Assembly (NCBI RefSeq): GCF_041429795.1
Contig: NZ_CP163424.1
Span: 744,001 to 808,000 of the forward strand
Direction: 5' to 3'
Source: Algimonas porphyrae
GTDB taxonomy: Bacteria; Pseudomonadota; Alphaproteobacteria; Caulobacterales; Maricaulaceae
Length of the DNA: 64,000 nucleotides
The translations under genes and the position numbers were made by a program. Shown in pieces: positions 34,180-43,382 of the stretch. The notes beneath the pieces are model-generated. The model was not told the DNA's origin, ran no database searches, and saw only the letters and a program-made list of their open reading frames with translations. Within the stretch, counting starts at the first letter, position 1. Every line of letters begins with the position of its first letter.

Positions 34180-35235
34180 ATGCAAGCTCTGACCGACCGC
34201 CAGCTCTATGATGCCTTCCTGTCGCGGACGCCGCTGCCGGCCCCGCTGGCCGACGCGATGATTGGGGTGAAGACGACCGGCATTTTCTGCCGCCCAGGAT
34301 GTCCGGCGCGCGCGCCGAAGTTCGAGAATTGCGAATTTTTCGCCCGTCCGGATGCGGCGCTCCGCGCTGGTTATCGCGCTTGCAAACGCTGTCATCCCAT
34401 GGGGGATGAGGCAATGCTGATGCGGCGGATCATCGAACTGGTCGAAGCCCAGGAAGAGGGCGGCGTGACGGAGGCGGCCTTGCGTCAGGCCGGGATCGAT
34501 CCCAGCACGGCGCGCCGTCAGTTCAAGGGCCGGCTGGGAATGAGTGTGGCGGACTATGCCCGGTTGCGCCGCCTGGGGCGCGCAGCACAGGCGATCGCCC
34601 GGGGCGAGAGCGTAATCGAGGCGCAGCTGGATGCCGGGTTCGAGAGCGCGTCCGGCTTCCGGGCGGCCTTTGCGAAAACCTTTGGATCGGCACCGACGAA
34701 AGGGCAGGCGGATCCGCTGTTCGTCGACTGGCTCGACACGCCGCCAGAGCGGGGCGGAGGGCGTATGATCGTCGTCACGGATGCGCGAGCGCTCTACCTC
34801 ATCGAATTTACGGACCGGGTGAAACTGCCGCGTCAGTTCGAACGGCTGCGCCGCATTCACGGTCGACCGATCGTGCCGGGGCGCACGGATATGACGGACA
34901 GGGTCGCGCAGCAAATGGCGGACTATTTCGCGGGTCGGCGCACGGAATTTTCCGTTCCCATCGAAACCGCCGGAACGGATTTCCAATCCGGCGTCTGGGC
35001 CGCCTTACAGACCATTCCATACGGTGAAACGTGGAGCTATGCCGATCTGGCAGCGCGCATCGGTAATGACAAGGCGGTCCGGGCCGTGGCGTCTGCCAAT
35101 GGGGCCAATGGTCTGGCGATCGTCATTCCCTGTCACCGCGTCATCGGCTCTGACGGCGGACTGGGCGGCTATGCCGGCGGGCTCGACCGGAAAGAGAAGC
35201 TGCTCGCACTGGAGCGGGCCCACAGGCCGGGCTGA
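34180..35235 (+). CDS. ada: Bifunctional DNA methylation-damage repair protein and regulator Ada
   Basis: 351 residues from the ATG at 34180, with TAGGA about 9 bases upstream. Domain 1 is the zinc/methylphosphotriester acceptor (C37, C41, C68, C71; GIFCRPGCPAR and ACKRCHPM). Domain 2 is an AraC-type HTH (about 85-185). Domain 3 is the O6-methylguanine methyltransferase, with the acceptor C318 in IPCHRVIG. Such proteins repair alkylated DNA and, when methylated, activate their own regulon. Single gene. Confidence 0.94.
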   Translation: MQALTDRQLYDAFLSRTPLPAPLADAMIGVKTTGIFCRPGCPARAPKFENCEFFARPDAALRAGYRACKRCHPMGDEAMLMRRIIELVEAQEEGGVTEAALRQAGIDPSTARRQFKGRLGMSVADYARLRRLGRAAQAIARGESVIEAQLDAGFESASGFRAAFAKTFGSAPTKGQADPLFVDWLDTPPERGGGRMIVVTDARALYLIEFTDRVKLPRQFERLRRIHGRPIVPGRTDMTDRVAQQMADYFAGRRTEFSVPIETAGTDFQSGVWAALQTIPYGETWSYADLAARIGNDKAVRAVASANGANGLAIVIPCHRVIGSDGGLGGYAGGLDRKEKLLALERAHRPG

Positions 35236-35237
35236 CC

Positions 35238-35933
35238 CTAGTCTGTCTTGAAGCCGACCCGCGCGTGGGAGCCGTCACAGAAGGGTTTGTTCTGCGACGC
35301 GCCGCAACGGCAGAGGCGGCAGGTCTGGGTGCGTTCGATCCCGCGCCCGGTTCCAGCCAGAATTTCCACCGGACCCGATACCATGAGGGGTCCGTCCATT
35401 TGCGGATTGATCCGCAGGGGGCCGCCGCGTTCTTCCATCATGGTCATGTCGCGAGTCTCCGGTTCGCCGGATGCGATGAACGGGTCCTGATCATCCTTGT
35501 CGCCCTTGTGGCTGCCGTCACAATAAGGTTTTTTCGCGCTCAGCCCGCAGCGGCACAGCACTCGCCGCGTCCCGTCGGCCTTGCCGTCCAGAATGATTTC
35601 GGCATGAACAGCATAGGGTCCGTTCTCATAGATGCGCGCCGTATTGACCTGCGGCGGATGTTCGTCGAGCCCGTCATCCTTGCGCACGATCTGAATCGCG
35701 CCGGACGGGCATTGCTTGGCAATATGCAGTAGGTGATCCGGGTCCGACCTGTCGGGGTAGAGCCAGTCGCCCTCGACATTGGCCACGAACGTATCCGGTG
35801 CCCCCGTGACGCAGTAGCGTGCATGGATGCAGCGCTTGCCGTCGAAATAGAGCGTGACGTCCTTGCCCTCGACGCGCTCGGCGTCGTCACTGACGATGGC
35901 GTCCATATCGGTCTTTCGGGTCGTTTGGTTCAT
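35238..35933 (-). CDS. Iron-sulfur protein with Fer4_19-type domain and two CDGSH domains
   Basis: 231 residues. The N-terminal part has C35, C41 and C75 (KRCIHARYC and QCPSGAI), matching the divergent mono-cluster 4Fe-4S domain often fused to CDGSH. Two CDGSH domains follow, each with the C-x-C-x8-C-x3-H ligand set of a labile 2Fe-2S cluster: C127/C129/C138/H142 and C208/C210/C219/H223. It is likely an electron-transfer or redox-sensing partner of the ferritin-like protein encoded immediately upstream, with which it shares an ATGA overlap. Confidence 0.92.
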   Translation of the reverse strand: MNQTTRKTDMDAIVSDDAERVEGKDVTLYFDGKRCIHARYCVTGAPDTFVANVEGDWLYPDRSDPDHLLHIAKQCPSGAIQIVRKDDGLDEHPPQVNTARIYENGPYAVHAEIILDGKADGTRRVLCRCGLSAKKPYCDGSHKGDKDDQDPFIASGEPETRDMTMMEERGGPLRINPQMDGPLMVSGPVEILAGTGRGIERTQTCRLCRCGASQNKPFCDGSHARVGFKTD

Positions 35934-37288
35934 GCGTCACACTCCGTGTCGGGATCGGAACAGATGATGTCAACATGGCGCGAAAAGGTCGCGGCGACCC
36001 CTTCCAGCATGTCGAGCGAACGGTCGACTTTGGGATGAAGCCCGCGCAGATTGGGACCTTCATCAGTCAATTCGGTGAAGCGGCAATTCAGGACCTGCCA
36101 CTCTGTTCCGATGGGCAGGGGGCTCATCCCGCGGACCATTGCGAAGGTCATGCCCGCATTGCAGTCCGCGCCGTCATGACAGGGATAGGTCGTCAACGCT
36201 TCGGCCGCCGGTGTCATCGCGTACATCAGATCAGTGGCGGCATTGATCAGCACCTGTTTTTCGTAAGCTTCACCCGGCCGGCCAAAAGCCTGACTGAGCA
36301 GGCGCAATTGCTGGATATAGAGCGCATTGGCATAGTCGAGCACGCGGGCGCCGATATCATGCGTGATCCAGACCTTGCCATCAGGTGTGGGTGGTCTGCG
36401 CATAACGGGATTGTTGGCCACGGGGCGGGCAGGGACGAAATCCGGATCCGCTTCCAGAAGTTCTTGCCACTCCATGCGGATTTTGCAGAACCGGTCGAAA
36501 TGGCTGTTGTCCGAATGGGCGTCGGCCCCTTCGCCCTGTTCCTTGATCGTGTTCACCGCCTCGCGGGCGTGATCCAGATGACAGATTGTCATCAGCCCCG
36601 GCAGTGGGCTGATCTCCGGTCCGATCTGCCGACTCCGGTCACCGACGAAAAGGTGGCCTTCGCCATAGCGCACCTGCAATGATTCAAAACTGCGGATGAT
36701 CGTGTCATAAAGCTCGCCGACCGTTTCGTAATCATAGGTGACCGGCATGAGCTTCGTCTGCTGCAGGGGGCCGCGCTGATAATCCCGGGCCTTGCCGAAG
36801 CTTTCACCATCGGGTTCGTTACTGTCGAGCGGGCGTTCCAGAAAGATGAAATGCTGCAGCGTGTCCTGCGTGAACGGGGCAAGGCGGACGCACATGGCAG
36901 CAGGCAAGGGACCGGGCGCGATCGGAAAATTGAGACGGTTGAAATGTGCCGGACCGCCGATTGCGACGGACAGGTTGGCGACAATGGCCAGATGCCCCAT
37001 TTCCTCGACCGCAACCCGGATGATCGACCGTCGCCAGCGTCGGACCGCCGCGCGCTGCGTATCTGTCAGACCGTCAGCCTCGTCCGTCTTCAGGCTGAAC
37101 GCCGCGTAAAGATAGGTACACATCAGCGTGTGTTCGACTTCGGCAGCTTCGCCCAGCATGCCGATCAGCTGTTCGCGCGAGGTGATGTGGTCGGACCCCA
37201 TCAAAGGCGTCCGTTCGATAATGTCGACGGTTTCTCTGCTTGCCTCTCCAGTTGCCTTTCTGGTCGCCTCTGGGGCCATCTCATCCAT
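35930..37288 (-). CDS. Ferritin-like domain protein (VioB/iminophenylpyruvate-synthase-like)
   Basis: 452 residues from the ATG at 37288, with AAGGA 7 bases upstream. A ferritin-like four-helix region begins around residue 40. Candidate di-iron ligands are AAEVEHTLMCTYLYAAF and IIRVAVEEMGHLAIVANL (E/ExxH pairs). Further blocks are FNRLNFPIAPGPLPAAMCVRLAPF and HFIFLERP. The architecture resembles ferritin-like enzymes of pigment and aromatic amine pathways, but no such pathway is nearby. The partner CDGSH protein suggests an iron-dependent redox role. Confidence 0.82.
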   Translation of the reverse strand: MDEMAPEATRKATGEASRETVDIIERTPLMGSDHITSREQLIGMLGEAAEVEHTLMCTYLYAAFSLKTDEADGLTDTQRAAVRRWRRSIIRVAVEEMGHLAIVANLSVAIGGPAHFNRLNFPIAPGPLPAAMCVRLAPFTQDTLQHFIFLERPLDSNEPDGESFGKARDYQRGPLQQTKLMPVTYDYETVGELYDTIIRSFESLQVRYGEGHLFVGDRSRQIGPEISPLPGLMTICHLDHAREAVNTIKEQGEGADAHSDNSHFDRFCKIRMEWQELLEADPDFVPARPVANNPVMRRPPTPDGKVWITHDIGARVLDYANALYIQQLRLLSQAFGRPGEAYEKQVLINAATDLMYAMTPAAEALTTYPCHDGADCNAGMTFAMVRGMSPLPIGTEWQVLNCRFTELTDEGPNLRGLHPKVDRSLDMLEGVAATFSRHVDIICSDPDTECDA

Positions 37289-37414
37289 TGCGGGTCCTTG
37301 GTCCAATCTGATGCCAGCTTCGCTTATAGCACGGCCAGCCCGATTGCGGCATTTTAAAAATGTGATCGCAAGGAAAGCGCTTCCCTGCCGGGACCTTTCC
37401 GGGCATGGCGAAGC

Positions 37415-38890
37415 GTGACTTCCCCCACGCATAGTGAACCCGGCCATCCGGCCCCGGATGCGACTCTGGATTCAGCCCTGGATCCGGCATCGGTCCCTGC
37501 GGTGGGCGTCAAACCGTCCGGTGCCAAGATCGACCTGACCCAAGGATCGATCCAGGGGCACATTTTGCGCATGCTCGGCCCGTTCTCGCTCGCCGTTATC
37601 GCTCTGATCAGCACGGGTCTGGTCGATAGCTTCTTCCTCGGCAATCTGGGCGGGGAGACGAATCCGCAAGCCGGGACGATCGCGCTGGCCGCACTGGGCA
37701 TCGCCTTTCCGCTCACTTTCATCGGCAATAGCGCAAATATCGGGCTGGGGGCCGGAACGATGAGTGCGATCAGTCGCGCGCTCGGCGAAGGCGAGGTCGA
37801 GAGGGCGCGTCGTCACGGTGCGGCGGCGATCCTGTTCGCGCTGGTCGTCATGGCGGGTCTGGTCACGCTGATGATCCTGACCATGCCGAGTGTGACCCGG
37901 CTGATGGGCGCGAGCGGCGAAGTCCGGAGCCAGGCCCTGTCCTATCTGGCCATCTCTTTGCCCGGGCTGGTCATCGTGTCGATTGCGTCCATGTGCAACA
38001 ATACGCTGCGTGCCCACGGCGAAGCGTTGCTGCCGTCTTCGATCATGATCCTGGGGGCCATTCTCAATATGGTGATCGATCCGTTCCTCATTTTCGGTCT
38101 GGGCCCGTTTCCGCGCATGGAAGTGGCAGGGGCAGCGCTTGCGACCGTCATCGGCAATACGGTTGCCGCCATTTACGGGCTCTATCTGGTCCGGTTCGTA
38201 CGCCGGGCGATCGATTTCAAAGGCATCCGTCTGGCGACCTTACGGCATGCCTGGGCCACGATCGCCTCTGTCGGTGTTCCGGCCATGGGCACCAATATCA
38301 TCGTTCCAGTTGGGACGTTCTTTGCCACGGTCGCCGTGACGCGCATGACGTCGGAAGTCGGTCTGGCGGCATTCAGCCTGGCCTCACGCCTAGAGCTGCT
38401 CAGCGTCGGCCTGCTTTATGCCTTGTCCGCCTGTATCGGGTCCGTGACCGGGCAGAATGGCGGGGCCGGACGGACAGACCGGGTCGAGGAGGCGTTCCGC
38501 GTGTCCTACCGCATCTGCATCATCTGGAGTACATTGATGGCGGTCGTGCTCGCCCTGATCGCCAAGCCGATGCTCGGTCTCTTCTCCAACGACCCGGCCC
38601 TGATCGAAATGGCCGTGCCGTATTTCTATATCGTGCCGATCACTATTTTCGCTTATGGCTTTGTGTTCGTGACCGCGGCGGGCTTCAATGCACTGGGCCG
38701 TCCGAAATACGGCTTCATCTTCACCTTCATCCGGTCACTCATTCTCTATGCGCCCCTGGTTGCCCTCGGCGCCTGGCAGGGTGGGCTGTTCGGGGCCTTT
38801 ATCGGGATCGCCGTATCCAATTTCCTGTCAGGCCTAATCGCGCGCTACTGGGCGCTCAACCGCGCCCCGATGACCGCCCGCAAAAGCTGA
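37415..38890 (+). CDS. MATE family efflux transporter
   Basis: 491 residues, GTG start, 12 predicted membrane helices after a ~40-residue hydrophilic N-terminus. MATE features include the LDLTQGSIQGHILRM-like lead-in, PFSLAVIALISTGLVDSFFLG, GLGAGTMSAISRALGEG, and the second repeat starting GVPAMGTNIIVPVG. It is a Na+- or H+-coupled drug/metabolite exporter in the inner membrane; the substrate cannot be inferred. It stands alone, divergent from the ferritin-like gene. Confidence 0.93.
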   Translation: MTSPTHSEPGHPAPDATLDSALDPASVPAVGVKPSGAKIDLTQGSIQGHILRMLGPFSLAVIALISTGLVDSFFLGNLGGETNPQAGTIALAALGIAFPLTFIGNSANIGLGAGTMSAISRALGEGEVERARRHGAAAILFALVVMAGLVTLMILTMPSVTRLMGASGEVRSQALSYLAISLPGLVIVSIASMCNNTLRAHGEALLPSSIMILGAILNMVIDPFLIFGLGPFPRMEVAGAALATVIGNTVAAIYGLYLVRFVRRAIDFKGIRLATLRHAWATIASVGVPAMGTNIIVPVGTFFATVAVTRMTSEVGLAAFSLASRLELLSVGLLYALSACIGSVTGQNGGAGRTDRVEEAFRVSYRICIIWSTLMAVVLALIAKPMLGLFSNDPALIEMAVPYFYIVPITIFAYGFVFVTAAGFNALGRPKYGFIFTFIRSLILYAPLVALGAWQGGLFGAFIGIAVSNFLSGLIARYWALNRAPMTARKS

Positions 38891-38899
38891 TCCACAGCG

Positions 38900-38929
38900 T
38901 TGACGCGCCGCATATCCGTGTCATATGCG
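38900..38929 (+). promoter_or_regulatory. Sigma-70-type promoter of tRNA-Leu
   Basis: TTGACG (38900-38905), an 18-base spacer, then TATGCG (38924-38929). The transcript would start about 10 bases before the mature tRNA at 38947. The -35 box is near-perfect. Confidence 0.6.
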
Positions 38930-38946
38930 CCCCGCGCTACGACCGT

Positions 38947-39032
<86 letters not shown>

Positions 39033-39066
39033 TCACCCTATATCACCGGTCTGAATGTGTGCGCCT

Positions 39067-40074
39067 TCAATCCAGGACGGATTTGACGGCCGGTCCGTAG
39101 GGTGAGTCCTCGAGCATGGCGCGTTGCACTTGAGCTGAAACGGTGTTGATCGCCTCTTGCGGGCGGGCGACCGGATGCAGCGCGATCCGAAGCGGTCTGG
39201 ACCCTGCGGGCTGTGCGATGGTTTTCGCAATGGCTCGTGGAATATCCATGGGATCGGTGTTTCCGCCGCCATTATTTTGGGTGCCCATGCCTGCGGTCAT
39301 GCGCGGGTAAGCCTGCAACACATCGTCGCTCAGGCGGGATTTGAGGGCCTTTGAGGGGTCCACCTGTTTGGCCCAGATCTCCGTCGGATAGCCGCCAGGC
39401 TGAATGATGGTGACCTCGATGCCGTGTGAGGCGACTTCATAAGCCAGTTGTTCGCTCAGGGCTTCAAGCGCGAATTTGGTCGGCGAATACTGCCCGATGC
39501 CGGGTATAATCACGCGTCCCAGCTGTGACGTCACATTGAAAATCAGGCCGTGTCCCTGTGTGCGCATGGCTGGCAGGGCTGCCCGGATCATGCGTTGTGC
39601 ACCATAGACATTCGTATCGAAGAGCAGATGGGTCGCGATCATGTCTTGCGCCTCGATCGGTCCGGACAGAGCCATGCCCGCATTGTTGATCAGAACATCC
39701 AGCGTACCGCCTGTTGCGTCGAGAGCCGCTGCGACGCCAGCCGTAACCTGATGCTGTTTGGTAATGTCGATTTCGAGAACGCTGATGTCGAGGTTTTCGC
39801 GGGCGGCGAGCGTTTCCAGCTCCGTCGCTTCGGGTCTGGGCAGGTTGCGCATGGTGGCGAAGACCTTGGCGCCAAGTCGGGCATAATGCTCCGCGCCAAG
39901 GCGTCCGAAACCGGAAGAGCACCCCGTTATCAGGATCGAAACACCGCTCAGATCAATCGGCTCTAGCGCAGGGCTGTCGTCGGTTTTGGCCGCACTGGCG
40001 ACTGCATAGCTTGCGGCGAGCACACCCGCACCGAGCATGAGGTGGCGGCGATTCATTCCGGCAGTGTGTAGCAT
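39067..40074 (-). CDS. Short-chain dehydrogenase/reductase with a probable Tat-type export signal
   Basis: 335 residues; GGAG lies 8 bases before the ATG at 40074, with a second ATG at 40056. The N-terminus reads MNRRHLMLGAGVLAASYAVASAA, like a twin-arginine signal. The SDR fold follows: cofactor motif TGCSSGFG, NNAG (LINNAGMAL), and catalytic Ser and YxxxK (NVTSQLGR, YSPTKFA). An exported SDR would need its NAD(P) bound before transport, which the Tat route allows. Substrate unknown; it resembles SDRs annotated as oxidoreductases in marine alphaproteobacteria. Confidence 0.88.
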   Translation of the reverse strand: MLHTAGMNRRHLMLGAGVLAASYAVASAAKTDDSPALEPIDLSGVSILITGCSSGFGRLGAEHYARLGAKVFATMRNLPRPEATELETLAARENLDISVLEIDITKQHQVTAGVAAALDATGGTLDVLINNAGMALSGPIEAQDMIATHLLFDTNVYGAQRMIRAALPAMRTQGHGLIFNVTSQLGRVIIPGIGQYSPTKFALEALSEQLAYEVASHGIEVTIIQPGGYPTEIWAKQVDPSKALKSRLSDDVLQAYPRMTAGMGTQNNGGGNTDPMDIPRAIAKTIAQPAGSRPLRIALHPVARPQEAINTVSAQVQRAMLEDSPYGPAVKSVLD

Positions 40075-40195
40075 GGCATGTCTCCGGGGGTGTGCGTGAT
40101 TGGGGTAACATTGACCGCTGGCCGTCTCAGATCAAGGTGAGCCAGGTTCGTCTGTCGAAAACGTGAAGCCGTCCCTGTTTCGCAGGGCCGGCATC

Positions 40196-40591
40196 TTAGC
40201 GTGACCGACGGCGGCGATGCCAGCTCTGCCATTTCAGGAACAGGCGATAGGCAATGAGTGTGAGCTGTCGAATGCCGTGGACTTCGAACAGGAAAGCGAC
40301 GTGACGAAAACCCGGCAGGACCTGCCAGATTCTGGCAAAGGCCTCTACGCCAATATGCCACTCCGTATCCGTGCCGTGGTCGTCCTTCGGTGCAGCGATG
40401 TCACGCACGTGAAACCGCCCCAACAGGTCAGCGCGTGTTTTCTGTGCCGGTAGCGCTTCGTCCCGCAGCGTCTCAATATCCGTCCATCGCACACGATGGT
40501 CCTGATCCATTCGCGAATAGAACCGGACTTCCCAGCGACAGACAGGGCAATCCCCGTCATAAAAGACTTCAATGTCGTGCAAGGCCGTCAC
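40196..40591 (-). CDS. DCC family (DUF393) thiol-disulfide oxidoreductase-like protein
   Basis: 131 residues. The diagnostic FYDGDCPVCRWEVRFY near the N-terminus carries the DxxC (DCPVC) motif that names the family. The C-terminal GIRQLTLIAYRLFLKW is also typical. A disulfide redox role is proposed for the family but not proven. Single gene. Confidence 0.9.
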   Translation of the reverse strand: MTALHDIEVFYDGDCPVCRWEVRFYSRMDQDHRVRWTDIETLRDEALPAQKTRADLLGRFHVRDIAAPKDDHGTDTEWHIGVEAFARIWQVLPGFRHVAFLFEVHGIRQLTLIAYRLFLKWQSWHRRRRSR

Positions 40592-40798
40592 CGTGATGAA
40601 ATAGTGACGAACGCGCGATAGCGTAAGCCTTCAAGTCCAAACGGCGCACATTTCACGCGCCTGTCATTGAAACGCATCTCTTGGACGCTTTCCTTTTCCG
40701 AAAACGATCTTGCTAACCGGGGGGCAGCTCTCCTATCGGATGACGGGGCTCAGCCATGCTGGGCCGCATACCGGAATAGCGAGACAGGACGGGCGATC

Positions 40799-43375
40799 AT
40801 GACGACATTCAAGAGCGGGCATATCTCGAAATTACTGACATCGACGGCGGTCTCGGTCTTCGCCCTGTCGACGATCGGCGCTGCGGCTTTGGCCCAGGAC
40901 GTCGTAATCGTTCAGCCCGGCGCGCCGGGCCAGCCCTCCAAAGCCCTGAATGCGGACGAAGCGGCGACGATTGCCGATACGCGTTATTCCCGTGACGATG
41001 TCCGTTTCATGCAGGACATGATCCCGCATCATCAGCAAGCCGTCGAGATGGCGGCGCTGGTGGGTGCGCGCACAAATACTGACGACATTGTCGACATTGC
41101 GGGTCGGATCGATGCGTCCCAGGCCGACGAGATCGAATTCATGCGGGACTGGCTGGCAGAACGCGGCGAGGCTGCGCCTCATGGTGCTCATCACCATGAT
41201 ACGCATATGTCGCATGACATGATGGGCATGGCGAGCCCGCAACAGATGGCCGCACTCGGTGCCGCCGAGGGCGTTGCGTTCGACGCCATGTTCCTGACGC
41301 TCATGATCCGTCACCATGAAGGGGCGATCGATATGGTCGATACGCTGCTGGACCAGCCAGGGTCCGCCTATGACCCGGTCCTGTTCGAATTCGTCAATGA
41401 TATCGTCAATGACCAGTCTGCGGAAATCAAACGGATGAACGAGCTGCTGGAAGGACTGTCCAGCGATCCGCGCGCTGCGCTGAACCCGGGGTTCCGGGAT
41501 GCCGGAGAAGCCATTTCCAACCTGACCAAGCTGGCCTCTTTGCCGAAACCCGCGGGGTTTTTCGATCCGGCCAATCCGTCCGGACTGCCGCCGATCAAGC
41601 CGAAGGATAAGGCGGACGATAAAGACGAGATGTCGGAGGATGCTGCGTCCGACATGACAATGACGGATCATGCAGATCACCAGGGCGACGACATGATGAA
41701 GCCTCCCGTTGCGGCGGCTGAATCGGATGCAGAGACGGAGGCGACGGTCGACCGCGACGACGCGCAATCGAATGACAAGAACGAATGGGGCGAACGCTCA
41801 CCGCTACTGAGTTTCTCCAATACCGACATGGCCTTTTCCGGCAACAGGCTGGTGGTCGGCAATTATCATGGTTTCAACATTTATACGCTGAATGAGGCGG
41901 GACCGCCGGAGCTGATCAGTTCGGTCGTCTGTCCGGGCGGGCAGGGCGATGTGTCGATCGTGGGCGATCTGTTGATCATGTCGGTCGAGCAGACACGGGG
42001 TCGCGTCGACTGCGGCCGACAAGGCGTTTCGGAGGATGTCAGTGCGGAGCGCTTCCGCGGGTTGCGGATTTTCGACATTTCCAACCCGGTCCTGCCCCGG
42101 CAGGTCGGACAGGTTCAGACCTGTCGCGGCTCGCACACCCATTCCGTCGTCTCGGGTCCCGACAGTGACGGCAAGATCATCGTCTATAATTCCGGCACCG
42201 CCTCGATCCGGGACGGTGAGGAGCTGGCCGGTTGCGTCGGGTCTGTGCCGGGCGACAACCGCACGGCTCTGTTTCGGATCGATGTGATCGAGATCCCGGT
42301 CGACAATCCCGCGAATGCACGGATTGTCGATAGTCCGACCGTCTTCGCCGACGCGGAATCTGGCCAGATTGCCGGGCTGTGGCAGGGCGGCGATCACGGC
42401 GAGGATACGCAGCGCAGCAGCCGGACCGACCATTGTCACGATATCACCGTCTTTCCCGAAGCGCAGATCGCGGCTGGGGCCTGTTCCGGCAATGGCGTGA
42501 TTTTCGACATTTCCGATCCCTACAAGCCGACCCGCATCGATGCGGTCGCGGACAAGAAATTTGCCTACTGGCATTCCGCGACCTTCAATAATGACGGCAC
42601 CAAAGTGCTGTTCACGGATGAATGGGGCGGCGGTAGCCGTCCACGCTGCCGTCCGTCCGATCCGACGGATTGGGGCGCCAATGCGATCTACGACATCGTC
42701 GATGGCAAGCTGGAGTTCCGCAGCTATTACAAGATCCCGGCCCCGCAGAGCGAACAGGAAAACTGTGTCGCGCATAATGGCTCCGTCGTGCCGGTTCCGG
42801 GCCGCGACATCTTCGTCCAGGCCTGGTATCAGGGTGGCCTGTCAGTCATCGATTTCACCGATAGTGCCAACCCGACCGAGATCGCCTATTTCGACCGCGG
42901 GCCGCTGCATGAGGAGCGACTGGTTCTGGGCGGCTACTGGTCGACCTACTGGTATGACGGGAAGATCTACGGCACGGAAATCGTACGTGGGCTGGACGTG
43001 TTCGAACTGGCACCGAGCGACCATATGAGCGCAAACGAAATTGCCGCGGCCGGGATCGCCGATCAGGGCGCTTTGTTCAATCCGCAGCAGCAATTCCCGG
43101 TTACCTGGCCCTCAGATCATCCGGCTGTTGCCCTATCCTATCTGGATCAGCTCGACCGCGATGGCGGGCTGAGCTTCGAGCGCTCAGCCGCATTGCGCCA
43201 AGCTGTGGCCAATGGAACACGCGCTTTGGAGTCAGGGCGGTCGGATGCGGGCTTGGCCGCTCAGCTCAGCGCTCTGGCGGCCCGTCTGGACCTGTCGGCG
43301 GCGGATCCTGCGGCGGCAAACAGGCTGCAAGGCTTGCAGGACACGCTGATGGCCATGGCGGCGCGTCTGGGTTGA
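40799..43375 (+). CDS. Secreted DUF305 + LVIVD-type beta-propeller fusion protein
   Basis: 858 residues from the ATG at 40799. Signal peptide (STIGAAALAQ). A DUF305 ferritin-like domain (about 55-225) has the paired motifs MIPHHQQAVEMA and LMIRHHEGAIDM, with a His/Met-rich insert between them (HGAHHHDTHMSHDMMGM) suited to copper binding. An acidic, low-complexity linker (about 265-335) leads into a propeller with LVIVD-like blades (LRIFDISNPVLPRQVG, GVIFDISDPYKPTRI, LSVIDFTDSANPTEI). A helical tail ends the protein. The likely role is extracytoplasmic metal handling; ligands are inferred from motif type only. Confidence 0.88.
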   Translation: MTTFKSGHISKLLTSTAVSVFALSTIGAAALAQDVVIVQPGAPGQPSKALNADEAATIADTRYSRDDVRFMQDMIPHHQQAVEMAALVGARTNTDDIVDIAGRIDASQADEIEFMRDWLAERGEAAPHGAHHHDTHMSHDMMGMASPQQMAALGAAEGVAFDAMFLTLMIRHHEGAIDMVDTLLDQPGSAYDPVLFEFVNDIVNDQSAEIKRMNELLEGLSSDPRAALNPGFRDAGEAISNLTKLASLPKPAGFFDPANPSGLPPIKPKDKADDKDEMSEDAASDMTMTDHADHQGDDMMKPPVAAAESDAETEATVDRDDAQSNDKNEWGERSPLLSFSNTDMAFSGNRLVVGNYHGFNIYTLNEAGPPELISSVVCPGGQGDVSIVGDLLIMSVEQTRGRVDCGRQGVSEDVSAERFRGLRIFDISNPVLPRQVGQVQTCRGSHTHSVVSGPDSDGKIIVYNSGTASIRDGEELAGCVGSVPGDNRTALFRIDVIEIPVDNPANARIVDSPTVFADAESGQIAGLWQGGDHGEDTQRSSRTDHCHDITVFPEAQIAAGACSGNGVIFDISDPYKPTRIDAVADKKFAYWHSATFNNDGTKVLFTDEWGGGSRPRCRPSDPTDWGANAIYDIVDGKLEFRSYYKIPAPQSEQENCVAHNGSVVPVPGRDIFVQAWYQGGLSVIDFTDSANPTEIAYFDRGPLHEERLVLGGYWSTYWYDGKIYGTEIVRGLDVFELAPSDHMSANEIAAAGIADQGALFNPQQQFPVTWPSDHPAVALSYLDQLDRDGGLSFERSAALRQAVANGTRALESGRSDAGLAAQLSALAARLDLSAADPAAANRLQGLQDTLMAMAARLG

Positions 43376-43382
43376 TCCGACG

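Noticed and set aside
40158-40190. Hairpin CCCTG-TTTCG-CAGGG between the SDR and DCC genes as a terminator
   Set aside because: The stem is only 5 bp and no T tract follows on either strand.
40592-40798. Cobalamin riboswitch upstream of the DUF305/BtuFCD-like genes
   Set aside because: The conserved B12-box (GCCACTG-type core) is not present, and the BtuF-like gene follows the DUF305 gene by only 7 bp.
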